This document shows, one piece after another, positions 8,457 to 17,601 of a stretch of DNA of 64,000 bases. A program made the position numbers and the translations under genes. Positions within the stretch are counted from its first letter, which is position 1; each line of letters opens with the position of its first letter. The DNA comes from Sphaerotilus sp. (GTDB taxonomy: Bacteria; Pseudomonadota; Gammaproteobacteria; Burkholderiales; Burkholderiaceae_C). The notes beneath the pieces are model-generated. The model did no database searches, was not told where the DNA came from, and saw nothing but the letters and a program-made list of their open reading frames with translations. Location: contig JAAFKB010000003.1 in assembly GCA_013299055.1 (NCBI GenBank), positions 28,899 to 92,898 on the forward strand. The letters run 5' to 3'.

Positions 8457-11400
8457 TCAGAACGGGAGCACGTAACGCAGTCCGAGCGCACGGGCATCGC
8501 CGCTGGAGCCGGCGCGGGTGGTGCTGAACTGGAGCTGCAGCTGGTCGGCGCCGGTGAGCCGGCCGCTGACGCCGACGCTGAGCACATGGCCGACGCCGAG
8601 CTGGCTGTGGTGGGTCAGGCTCACGTCGACGAAGGGGCGCCAGGGCCGCTGCCAGGCGTCGCGGTTGGACAGGCCGGCGCTCAGGCCGATGCCGTGCAGC
8701 GCGAAGCTCTCGGGCACGAAGAAGCTGGCGCCAGGGCGCTGGCCGTCCGTGGTCAGGCGGCGGGTCCAGTCGGGCAGGTCGGCGCCGCTGTGCTGGTAGC
8801 GGGTGTAGTTGCCGAACAGGCGCAGCGCGAGGTCGGGTGTGCCGCCGCGCAGCACCTGACCAGCCTCCCACTCCAGCCCCACCGCGCTGCCAAGCGATCC
8901 ACCACCCTGCAGCCCGAACTGCGCGGCCCGCACGGACACGCGCACCGGGTTGGTCAGCGTCAGGCGCAGGTCGCCGGTCAGGCGGGCCTCGTTCTGGTGG
9001 CCGGCGATCGCCAGGGCGGTGCTGTCGGGTGCGCGGGTGCGCAGGCCCAGATCGGCCCGCACCTGCAGCCGCGCCATGGGCTGCGCCGTGGCCGCCAGCG
9101 CCAGCGAGGCGACGTTGTGTTCGGCCGAGCGCAGGCCCAGCGTGCCGTCGATCTGCAGAGCCTTGTCGGGGGTCCACTGCAGCGTGGCGCTGGCGGTGCG
9201 GTCGTGGGCGGCCACGGTGCCGAAGGCAGGTGGGCGTCCACCACCCAGGTCCGTGCGCTGGTGGCGATCCTGCAGGCGCAGGTGCAGCCAGGCCGCTTCG
9301 GTCAGCGGCAGGGCCAGGGCCAGGGTCTGCTCGGTGGTGCGCAGGCTGTCGCGCTGCTGGAGCAGGTCCAGGGTGACGCGGCGCTGCGCAGGCCACGCGG
9401 TGTCGGCATAGGCTTCGTGCAGGCCGTCGTCGTCCTGTTCGGCGAGCTGGTCCAGGCGCATCGCCTGCGCCCGCCGGGTGCGGCCGAGCGCCTGCAAGGC
9501 TTCGATGCGCTGGCCGATGGGCAGGTCGCGGCCCTGCGGCCCGTCGAGCAGGGCGCCCACGGTGGACAGGTCGCCCTCCTGCAGCGCCAGCGTCATCTCG
9601 GCCCACGCCGGCATGGCCAGCGCCCGGACCTGCCGACGCCACAGCCACCAGCGGGCCATGTCGTGCCGGTCGTTGGAGAGCAGCCAGCCCAGCGCAAGAT
9701 CCTGGGCAGCGCGGGCCTGGTCGGCGGTGGTGGCAGTGCTGCCTGCGCCCAGCAGACCGCCGGGGGCGAGCAGTCCACGCAAGGTGCGCAGACCTTCATC
9801 GGCCGTGGCCCGCACCAGCTGCAGCCGGGCGAGCTGGAGCTGCAGGGCGTGGCGCTGCGCGGTGGTCAGGGTGTTGCGGCTATCCAGGGTCTGGAGTTGT
9901 CGGCGGGTCAGTGCCAGCGCCTGGACGCGCACCCGCGCTGCCGCCTCGGCCTGCCCGGCGGCGGCCAGCACGTCGGCGTAGGCGCCCACCCACAGCGCGT
10001 CCTCGCGCAGCCCCGGGGCTTGTCGGCGCCAGAAGGGCAGCGCGCGGCGCGGCTGGTCCAGCGCCATGTAGCCGGCGGCGTAGGCGGCGTCGTAGAGCGG
10101 GTTGCGCTCGGCCTCGCTGTGCCAGGCCAGCAGCCGCTGGCGCAGCTCGGGCAGCTGGCCGGATTCCAGCAGCAGGAAGAGGTAAGCGGTGCGGGTCTCG
10201 ACCAGCCCCGGCTCGGCTTCCATGGCGCGCAGCAGGTCGGCCTGGGCGGCGGCCAGGTTGCCCCGGGCCTGGTGCCACTGGGAGCGCAGCATCCAGAAGT
10301 AGGCTTCCTTGGCCACCAGCGCCTCGTCGGCAGGGCCGGTGCCGAGGAACAGCCGCTCCATCTGGTCCAGGTCGCGCAGGTTCCACCACTGCTCCAGCGC
10401 CGACAGCAGGTAGCCGGGCAGCTTCAGCCGTGTCCATGCGGTCTCTGCGAAGCGGGCGGCTTGGGTCCGGTCCTGTGCCAGCAGCAGGCCCAGCAGCCGG
10501 TCGGCCTCGAAGGCGGTGAAGTCGCCGTGGCGGGTGATCTGGGTGAGGGCCTGCAGGGCATCGTCCTCGCGCTGCAGCGACCACGACAGGTTGCCCAGCA
10601 GGCGCCAGTAAGCGGTGTCCTGCGGGCTGGCGGTGCTGCGCAGCGGGGTCAGGACGGCGTGGCCCTGGGCGGACTCGCCACGCTGCCCGTGGAAGGTGGC
10701 CAGCCGCATCGCGCGCGGCAGGGTCACGCCGTCACGGCCCATGAGCCGGCGCAGCGCGTCGATGGCGGTGGGCAGCTCGCCCATGCGCTCGGCCAGGTCG
10801 ACCTGGGTTTCCAGCAGGGCGCGGGCGGGCTGGCGGCGGTCGGCCTCGACCAGCCAGCGCATGCCTTCCTCGGGGCGCCCGAGCCGCTCGGTCATGGCCA
10901 CCACGTTCAGCGTCTCGGCCACCGTCAGCGGGCGCAGCGTGGCGATCTGGCTCCAGGTCTGCAGCACCACCTCCTCGTCGTTGAGGCTGGGGGCCAGGCG
11001 CAGCACGCCTTGCAGCGCGCGGTCGAGCAGGTCGCGCTGCTCCCGCTGGGCGGCTCCCGTGCGGGTGAGCTGCTGCACCAGGGCCCGCCACTGCACGAGC
11101 GCCTCCTGCGGTCTGCCAACCCACTCGGACACCTGGGCCAGCCGCTCGCGCCAGGCGTGCTGCTCGGGGGCCTGCCGCACGGCCGAGGCGGCCACGCGCC
11201 AGGCGTCGGGCAGGTTGCGGCCGGCCAGGAAGGTCTGGTAGGCCAGCAGGTAGGCGCCGTCCTCGAAAGGCAGCCGCGGATCACCCGGCTCGGGCTGGGC
11301 ACGGGCGGCCCCGGCGGCGTCGGCGGGGGAGGACGCCGCGCCGCGGTCAGCGTCCACCGGGGGCGGCGCGGGCGCGGTCTCGGCGGCCTGTGCCGCCGGG

Positions 11401-12368
11401 ATGAGGACATCCGCCAGCGTGGCGAACCAGCCCAGACCAGGCAGCGCCGGGCGTGGCTGGGCCTGTGCGGCGGTGGCATTGCCTTGCATCTGCAGCAGGC
11501 GGCGGGCGTAATCCTGTGCCTGCTCGGGGCGGTTGGCGGCCAGGGCCAGGCGGGTCAGGTAGTCGAGCAGCCCGGCGTCTCGTCCGACGATGGCGTCATG
11601 CTGGCGTGCCAGCGCGAGGGCCTCGCCCAGCAGGTTGCCGGACTGCAGGATGCGCAGCGCCTCGCGCAGGTGCCCGCGGCGATGCGGCTCGTCAGGGGCG
11701 ATCTGCATGGCGCGCTGGTGCAGCGTGGCCGCGCCCTGGTAGTCCTGGGCCCAGATGGCGGTGCGCACGGCCTCCTCGAACCACGGGGCGCGGACCCCGT
11801 CGGCGTCGAACCGGATCAGGGCGTGGAAGCGCTGCGCCAGCGGGAGCTGCTCCAGCGCGGTGGCCTTGCGGGCGAACAGCAGCAGCTCCGGAGTGGACCA
11901 CGGCAGTGTCAGGCGTTCGCGCAGCGCATCGACGAGCTGGCGGCGCAGCAGGCGGGCACTGTCGCTGCCGGGCGTGGCGGCGTTGGCGCGCAACTCCAGC
12001 AGGCTGTAGCGCAGCCGGGACAGGCGCAGCGGAGCATCGGCCGCACCGGTGGGGGTGCGGTACTGCAGCGGGGAGAGCACCTGCTCGGCGCGGTCGGCCT
12101 GGTTCAGCGCGAAGTGGCGCTCGGCCAACAGGATGCGCAGCTCGTCGTTGTCCGGCTCGCTGGTCAGCAGGTTGGCGAGGTAGCTGACGCTGAGTTCGTC
12201 GTTGCGCGGCTCGCCGCGCAGCCGTTCGATGAGCTGCTGGCGCGGGTAGAGCGTCACCAGCAGCACCAGCACCATCGCCGACACCGCCAGCAGGCCGCTG
12301 GTGGACAGGATGCGCGCCCGCAAGCCGGTTGCGTCAGGAGCAACCAATCGTGAGCGTTTCTGTTCCAT
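8457..12368 (-). CDS. pelB: Pel TPR/outer-membrane porin PelB
   Basis: 1303-aa protein with N-terminal TM, long TPR array and C-terminal beta-barrel ending in YVLPF; between pelA and pelC. Confidence 0.92.
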   Translation of the reverse strand: MEQKRSRLVAPDATGLRARILSTSGLLAVSAMVLVLLVTLYPRQQLIERLRGEPRNDELSVSYLANLLTSEPDNDELRILLAERHFALNQADRAEQVLSPLQYRTPTGAADAPLRLSRLRYSLLELRANAATPGSDSARLLRRQLVDALRERLTLPWSTPELLLFARKATALEQLPLAQRFHALIRFDADGVRAPWFEEAVRTAIWAQDYQGAATLHQRAMQIAPDEPHRRGHLREALRILQSGNLLGEALALARQHDAIVGRDAGLLDYLTRLALAANRPEQAQDYARRLLQMQGNATAAQAQPRPALPGLGWFATLADVLIPAAQAAETAPAPPPVDADRGAASSPADAAGAARAQPEPGDPRLPFEDGAYLLAYQTFLAGRNLPDAWRVAASAVRQAPEQHAWRERLAQVSEWVGRPQEALVQWRALVQQLTRTGAAQREQRDLLDRALQGVLRLAPSLNDEEVVLQTWSQIATLRPLTVAETLNVVAMTERLGRPEEGMRWLVEADRRQPARALLETQVDLAERMGELPTAIDALRRLMGRDGVTLPRAMRLATFHGQRGESAQGHAVLTPLRSTASPQDTAYWRLLGNLSWSLQREDDALQALTQITRHGDFTAFEADRLLGLLLAQDRTQAARFAETAWTRLKLPGYLLSALEQWWNLRDLDQMERLFLGTGPADEALVAKEAYFWMLRSQWHQARGNLAAAQADLLRAMEAEPGLVETRTAYLFLLLESGQLPELRQRLLAWHSEAERNPLYDAAYAAGYMALDQPRRALPFWRRQAPGLREDALWVGAYADVLAAAGQAEAAARVRVQALALTRRQLQTLDSRNTLTTAQRHALQLQLARLQLVRATADEGLRTLRGLLAPGGLLGAGSTATTADQARAAQDLALGWLLSNDRHDMARWWLWRRQVRALAMPAWAEMTLALQEGDLSTVGALLDGPQGRDLPIGQRIEALQALGRTRRAQAMRLDQLAEQDDDGLHEAYADTAWPAQRRVTLDLLQQRDSLRTTEQTLALALPLTEAAWLHLRLQDRHQRTDLGGGRPPAFGTVAAHDRTASATLQWTPDKALQIDGTLGLRSAEHNVASLALAATAQPMARLQVRADLGLRTRAPDSTALAIAGHQNEARLTGDLRLTLTNPVRVSVRAAQFGLQGGGSLGSAVGLEWEAGQVLRGGTPDLALRLFGNYTRYQHSGADLPDWTRRLTTDGQRPGASFFVPESFALHGIGLSAGLSNRDAWQRPWRPFVDVSLTHHSQLGVGHVLSVGVSGRLTGADQLQLQFSTTRAGSSGDARALGLRYVLPF

Positions 12369-15207
12369 CTTTGTCGCTGGCGTAGTGGTGGAGTCCGTCG
12401 CTGCTGCGCAGCGGCGTCAGACGGCGTCCACCCAGGCTGACGCTGCAGCCGGTCGGGTGACGCACGGTGAAGCGCAAGGGGACGTGGGCGTGCAGGGTCA
12501 CGCGGGTCGTGCTGCCCTCACGCACCAGCGCGTCGATGCGGGCGTTGGCATCGACCAGATAGCTGGCGTTGTCGGGCTGCGGGGCCAGGACGATGCGCGC
12601 CTCGGGGCCGTCGAGGTGGAGGTAGCGTTCGGTGCCGTGGAGGCTGTGACCGGCCACGCCCGGACTCTGGGCCATCTGCGGCACCCCGGCGGCCTGCGGC
12701 AGACGCATCTGGCGCAACGCGGTCGCGCCGCGCACCAGGAAGCTGCCGTCGGCGGCGCGGGCAATGACGATGTCCTCGTAGTTCTGCGCCTTGCGCACCC
12801 ACTCGGACGTGTAGACCGGGTGCAGCGGCTGCGCCAGTGCCCAGCGGTAGGCGCGGTGCAAGGCTTCCAGCGAGGCCCGGCGCGACACGGCGTAGGTGTG
12901 GTAGTAGATGTTGACCGGCTTGAGGCGGTAGGGCTTGTCGGTCAGCTCGAAGGTCTGGATCACCCGCTCGTGGCCGTAGAGCGGGCCAAGGAATTCGCCG
13001 GTGTAGACGTTCTCGTTCTGGTTGGGCGCGTAGACCTGGAAATGCTTGCCCTTGTGCAGACCGAGCGGCGCCACATGGGTCAGCGATGGCACGGTGCGGG
13101 TGATGGTGGTGTCGCCGCCATTGATCGACAGCACGCCGGCGCGCTCGACCGCGTCCAGCGTGGCGGCATTCGGATTGGTGTCGCCGCTCCAGTGGACCAG
13201 TGTGACACGCTTGCCCGGCGGGGCCAGGCGGGACTCGATGTAGCGGATCGAGCCGGTGATCTCGCGCTCGGCGTCGAAGCGGTAGCCCGGCAGGTCGAGC
13301 GAGTAGCCTTTGCCGAAACCACCACGCTCGACTTCGCCCCACTGGAATGGGTGCGAGAAGGTGTGCGTGGCCAGCTCGATGTGCGGCAGCGCGAACATGC
13401 GCCGCGCATGGTCTTCCATCTGGGGCGCCAGCTTGGGGTACAGGCCGTGCGGCGCGGTCTCCCCTTCGATCACCGACATCGCGGTCGGTACCCGGTAGCG
13501 CGACAGCACCTCGCGCAGCAGCACTTCGCTCGACAGCGGCGAGCCGGGCTGGTCGCTGCGGTTGGGGAAGCCGTCGCCGTCGATGTGGACCAGCAGCATG
13601 CGCCGGCCGGTGTCGGTGGTCGTGTCGGGCACGGGCATCACCGGCAGCGCCAGCGCCCGCCGCAGGAAGGCGATCGGGTCGATCACCCAGCGGAATTCAT
13701 CCTTGCCCGCTGGCAGCCGCGCCAGGCTGTATCCCGGCCAGGCGTAGCCGCCCCACGGGGTCAGCGCCACCGCGTCCATCGTCGCGCCGCTGGCGTCGCG
13801 CGCCTGCAGCAGCAGCTCGGACGTGGCGGGGGCGGCCAGCGGCACGAAGTCCAGCGGCCCCGGCGTGGGCGACACCTCGAAGCCGATCGCCGCATCGCGC
13901 CGGCTGAACTGCACCGGCGACACCGCCCGGTACGGGCCCGCGCGGCGCACCAGCCCGAAGGTGTCGCGCACCGCATTGGCATCGCCTACCCCTGGCCAGC
14001 CCAGGGTGACCACACGGGTGCCGTTGGCGATGGCCTGGCGCAGCAGCGCGGCGGTGGCGGGGCGGGCCTTGTCGTTGGTGAAGGTGGTGACGATGCCGGC
14101 CAGCGGCCCGAGTGCGGCCAGCGATGGCAGCGGTTCCTCGTCCGGGTTGATGAACAGCGGCACCAGCCCGAGGTAGTAGGCCGGCGTGGCGAAGAAGCGC
14201 AGCGCGTCCGACGACGTCATCTCGGTCGAGTCCTTGCCGACCTCCGCGTCGTGCAGGATCAGCAGCCGGCGCGGCAGCACCTCGACCGCGCCCACTCCCA
14301 GCGTGTCCAGCTCCGGCGTCGTCACCCAGGGGATGAAGCCGTGCGACTGGATGCGCTGCGCGGTCTCGCGGGCGAGGGCGCGTTCCTGCGGGGCGACGTA
14401 GTCGATGGCCAGCACGGGGCGCTGGTGGCGGGTGCGCACCTGGTCGAGCCGGCCGAGCAGCCAGGCGCGGTCGGCCTCGGGCACGGCCCGGTAGCGGCGA
14501 CTCTTTTGATCCCAGCCACGGTAGAGCGACTCGGCGGCGACCATGTCGGCCTCCTGCGCGAGCTGCGGCAGGATCTCGAAGCCCCGGTTGAAGATCAGCT
14601 TGGCCTGGGGAAACGCGGCCTTGAGCGCCTGGACCGTGCGCACCAGCCCGGCCTCCTGCGCAGCGCGTTCCTCGGGGGTTTTCGCCGCCAGCTGGTAGGA
14701 GTCCAGCGTGTCCAGGAAGAAGCCGCGGTAGCCCTTGTCCCACTGCGGGCGTGCCACGTTCTCGACGAACCAGGCCGGCCATTCCGGCACGCGCTGGTCG
14801 ACCACGGCGCTGTTCCAGTCCTGGTTGCGGCCGATCAGCCAGGCCGCGGGGATGCTGGCGTGCAGCGGGTGTTCACGGTGGACCTCGCCCACCGACAGGT
14901 AGGCCAGGAAGCGGGTGTTCGGGGCGGCCTTGGCGCGGGTGGCCATGTCGCCGTGGTGGCCCGGCTCCAGCACGACCCAGTCGAAGGCGGACAGGGCGTT
15001 CCAGGGGGGCTTGGCGCCGTAGTGCAGGGCCACGCTGGGGCCGGCGGAGGCATGACCGGGGTTGGCCAGCGCGGACGGCAGGCCACACAGCCACAGGCCG
15101 ACGCCCGCGAGCAGACCGGCGAGCCAGGGCAGATCCCAGGACCACGCCCGCCGTAAGCCAGCGCACAGCCTTGCGACCCCCCATCCATGACAGACTGTGC
15201 GGTTCAC
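12334..15207 (-). CDS. pelA: Pel polysaccharide hydrolase/deacetylase PelA
   Basis: GH-like N-terminal region (DWVVLEPGHHGDM...GYRGFFLDTLDSY) and deacetylase-like region (LLVHIDGDGF, ELATHTFSHPF). GTG at 15207 preceded by GGAGG; upstream part of the supplied ORF is probably non-coding. Confidence 0.92.
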   Translation of the reverse strand: MNRTVCHGWGVARLCAGLRRAWSWDLPWLAGLLAGVGLWLCGLPSALANPGHASAGPSVALHYGAKPPWNALSAFDWVVLEPGHHGDMATRAKAAPNTRFLAYLSVGEVHREHPLHASIPAAWLIGRNQDWNSAVVDQRVPEWPAWFVENVARPQWDKGYRGFFLDTLDSYQLAAKTPEERAAQEAGLVRTVQALKAAFPQAKLIFNRGFEILPQLAQEADMVAAESLYRGWDQKSRRYRAVPEADRAWLLGRLDQVRTRHQRPVLAIDYVAPQERALARETAQRIQSHGFIPWVTTPELDTLGVGAVEVLPRRLLILHDAEVGKDSTEMTSSDALRFFATPAYYLGLVPLFINPDEEPLPSLAALGPLAGIVTTFTNDKARPATAALLRQAIANGTRVVTLGWPGVGDANAVRDTFGLVRRAGPYRAVSPVQFSRRDAAIGFEVSPTPGPLDFVPLAAPATSELLLQARDASGATMDAVALTPWGGYAWPGYSLARLPAGKDEFRWVIDPIAFLRRALALPVMPVPDTTTDTGRRMLLVHIDGDGFPNRSDQPGSPLSSEVLLREVLSRYRVPTAMSVIEGETAPHGLYPKLAPQMEDHARRMFALPHIELATHTFSHPFQWGEVERGGFGKGYSLDLPGYRFDAEREITGSIRYIESRLAPPGKRVTLVHWSGDTNPNAATLDAVERAGVLSINGGDTTITRTVPSLTHVAPLGLHKGKHFQVYAPNQNENVYTGEFLGPLYGHERVIQTFELTDKPYRLKPVNIYYHTYAVSRRASLEALHRAYRWALAQPLHPVYTSEWVRKAQNYEDIVIARAADGSFLVRGATALRQMRLPQAAGVPQMAQSPGVAGHSLHGTERYLHLDGPEARIVLAPQPDNASYLVDANARIDALVREGSTTRVTLHAHVPLRFTVRHPTGCSVSLGGRRLTPLRSSDGLHHYASDKDGTETLTIGCS

Positions 15208-15343
15208 TGCGCTTGATCCTCCGATATTGATATTTATGCAAATGTCAAGTCTATTCTTGCCACCTTCTAATAATATTGCACAAAAAGTGCTACCAAATAT
15301 TCTTGAATGATTACGTCTCGGCCGATGCATCGGGCACGAGACG

Positions 15344-15365
15344 AAAAAAAGCCCGCCGGAGCGGG
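15344..15365 (-). terminator. Rho-independent terminator downstream of the outer-membrane protein gene
   Basis: On the minus strand: CCCGC TCCG GCGGG C then TTTTTTT. Confidence 0.8.
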
Positions 15366-15400
15366 GTGGAGGGGTGACGTGGCGGGTGGTGCCGTTCGGA

Positions 15401-16102
15401 TCAGATCCAGAAGCTGTAGCCAATGCTGATCGTGATCTGCGGAATGGCACGGATGCGGCCGACCCCGTTGCGCAGTTCAGCGAGTTCCCGGTCCAGGTTG
15501 GCCTGCAGATCGGCTTCGCTGGCCAGTGCCCCGCGTGCCGTGGCCGTGACCTTGGCGCGGCCGATCAGGGCGCCCAGATCCGCCGACAGACGCCAGCCGG
15601 AGTTGAGCTGGTGGCCCCAGCCGATGCCGAGGTAGGGGGTGGCCGACGGGTACTTGATCTGGACTTCCACGCCATCTGCTGCGGTGGTGGTGTAGGTTTT
15701 CTCGCCGATCGTCAGACTGCCACCGGCCCCGCTGGCGTCCAGCGTCATGCCGATGCTGTTGGAACTCACGCCGCCGGTCAGGCGGAAACTGCCCTCGAAC
15801 GGGAACCAGTCGCCGAACAGGGCCATGCGCTGCAGGCGGGCGGTGCTGTGGTACTGGATGCCGTCCTCGGTGGTGGTGCGGTCGCGGTTGTTCAGCATGA
15901 GCAGGTCCGCGCGCACGGTGAATCGGCTGTTCAGCGGACGCGCATAGCCCAGACCGACACCGGGCACGCCGGCGATGGCGTAGAACTCGCCGTTGAGTTC
16001 GAGCGCCTGGGCCGAGGGAGCCGCGGCCAGCGTGCCCGCGGTCAGCAGGGCCAGGGCCGCAGGGCGCAGACGGGTTCGCAGAAGGGACAGGGTCGATTGC
16101 AT
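15401..16102 (-). CDS. outer-membrane beta-barrel protein
   Basis: ATG at 16102 gives signal peptide MQSTLSLLRTRLRPAALALLTAGTLAAAPSAQA; amphipathic strands and terminal aromatic (IGYSFWI). Confidence 0.75.
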   Translation of the reverse strand: MQSTLSLLRTRLRPAALALLTAGTLAAAPSAQALELNGEFYAIAGVPGVGLGYARPLNSRFTVRADLLMLNNRDRTTTEDGIQYHSTARLQRMALFGDWFPFEGSFRLTGGVSSNSIGMTLDASGAGGSLTIGEKTYTTTAADGVEVQIKYPSATPYLGIGWGHQLNSGWRLSADLGALIGRAKVTATARGALASEADLQANLDRELAELRNGVGRIRAIPQITISIGYSFWI

Positions 16103-16215
16103 GCACGGACTCCAGAAGGGGAGAAGGGGGCGGACTTGTGGCGACACTGTGTGCCCTTGCCTGCCGCCGTGCGACCGGATAACCCGATGGAATGCTGCCC
16201 TGTTTCTGGTGCCGC

Positions 16216-16617
16216 TCAGGGGGTGGCCGGTCGGGTCTCGTACAGCTCCAGTGGCAGTCCGTCCGGATCGGCGAAGAAGACGAAGCGGTGCCCGGTGAAC
16301 TCGTCTAGGCGGATGTCCTCCACCGCGATGCCAGCCGCCTCCAGCTTCGTTTTCCACGCGTCCACGTCGTCCACCGAAAACGCCAGATGCCGCAGCCCGC
16401 AGGCTTCCGGGCGCGAGGGCCGCGGCGGCGGCGCAGGAAACGAGAACAGCTCCAGTTGACCGCCGTCGGGCAGCGCGAGGTCGAGCTTCCACGAGTCACG
16501 CGCAGCGCGGTAGTGCTCTGCCAGCACGCGCAGGCCCAGCAGCTCGGTGTAGAAGTGGCGCGAGCGGGCGTAGTCCGACGCGATGAGGGCGACGTGGTGG
16601 AGGCGCAGCAGGGTCAT
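16216..16617 (-). CDS. VOC family protein (SMU1112c/YaeR-like glyoxalase superfamily)
   Basis: LLRLHHVALIASDYARSRHFYTELLGLRVLAEHYR ... FFADPDGLPLELYE. Confidence 0.88.
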   Translation of the reverse strand: MTLLRLHHVALIASDYARSRHFYTELLGLRVLAEHYRAARDSWKLDLALPDGGQLELFSFPAPPPRPSRPEACGLRHLAFSVDDVDAWKTKLEAAGIAVEDIRLDEFTGHRFVFFADPDGLPLELYETRPATP

Positions 16618-16634
16618 GGGGTCGTTCCGTGTGT

Positions 16635-17558
16635 TCAGGGTGCCCGGTAGACCAGCACCTTGAGCGCACGCTCAGGGGCCACGTCCACGAAGGCGGGGGG
16701 ATTGGCCAGCCGCTCCACGAGGGTCAGTCCAGGGGCCAGCGTCTGCATCGGTTCGGTCAGGAAGTCGGTGCCCAGTTCGGGCGCGTTCAGGCAGAGCAGC
16801 GCGTGGCCGCCGGGCGCGAGCAGGTCGGGCAGGCGGCGCATCACCCGGGCGTAGTCCTTGCCGGCGACGAAGCTGCCCTTCTGGTGGCTGGGCGGGTCGA
16901 CGATGACGAGGTCGTAGGGGCCGCTGCGGTGGATTTTCCCCCACGAGCTGAAGATGTCGTGCGGCAGGAAGCTGGCGCCAGTGGCCACGCCGTTGAGCCG
17001 ATGGTTCTGCTGGCCGATCGCGAGGGCACCGTGGGCCATGTCCACGTTGACCACCTGGCGCGCCCCGGCCTGCAGCGCCACGACCGAGAACGCGCAGGTG
17101 TAGGCGAACAGGTTCAGCACCTTCAGCCGCGGTTGTCGTGCGGCCAGCGCGCGCACCCAGCGGCGACCTTCTGCCATGTCGAGGAACAGGCCGTGGTTCT
17201 GGCCGCGCAGGACGTGGACGAGGTAGCGCGTGCCGTCTTCGCTGACCGTGTGCGGCTCGGGGACGCTGCCCGCCATCAGGCGGGTCTCGGCGCGGCCGGC
17301 GTGGCGGCACTGGAACACCCAGTGCAGCGGCTGGCCAGGGGCGAGCTGCGTCCAGCGGTCGGCGAGTGCCGTGCCGATGGTGGCCAGCTCTTCCTCCGAC
17401 ACGGGCTGGAAGCTGGTCAGCACCCAGACAGGCGGGTAGCAATCGAGCGCCCAGTGCGCGCAGCCGGGGTGGAGGCCGCCGCGGCCGTGGAAGACGCGGG
17501 TGGCGTCGGTGGGCAGGGGTGGCGCCAGGGTGGCGATGGTGTGGAGCAGAGCGTTCAA
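16635..17558 (-). CDS. class I SAM-dependent methyltransferase (RlmI/RlmK-like)
   Basis: VLNLFAYTCAFSVVALQAGARQVVNVDMA SAM motif and VIVDPPSHQKGSF. Start uncertain; TTG at 17558 suggested. Confidence 0.82.
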   Translation of the reverse strand: MNALLHTIATLAPPLPTDATRVFHGRGGLHPGCAHWALDCYPPVWVLTSFQPVSEEELATIGTALADRWTQLAPGQPLHWVFQCRHAGRAETRLMAGSVPEPHTVSEDGTRYLVHVLRGQNHGLFLDMAEGRRWVRALAARQPRLKVLNLFAYTCAFSVVALQAGARQVVNVDMAHGALAIGQQNHRLNGVATGASFLPHDIFSSWGKIHRSGPYDLVIVDPPSHQKGSFVAGKDYARVMRRLPDLLAPGGHALLCLNAPELGTDFLTEPMQTLAPGLTLVERLANPPAFVDVAPERALKVLVYRAP

Positions 17559-17601
17559 GGGGGCATCCGGGCAGGAACAGCAACAGGGGGGCGGCGGTGC
17601 T

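Noticed and set aside
8094-12353. 1419-aa plus-strand ORF opposite pelB
   Set aside because: Gln/Gly/Ala/Val-rich antisense shadow of PelB; no signal or domain.
12301-15156. 951-aa plus-strand ORF opposite pelA
   Set aside because: Antisense shadow; pelA motifs on the minus strand are unambiguous.
15220-15248. TTGACA (minus strand) as a sigma-70 -35 box for pelA
   Set aside because: No acceptable -10 at 16-18 bp spacing; it would overlap the Shine-Dalgarno region.
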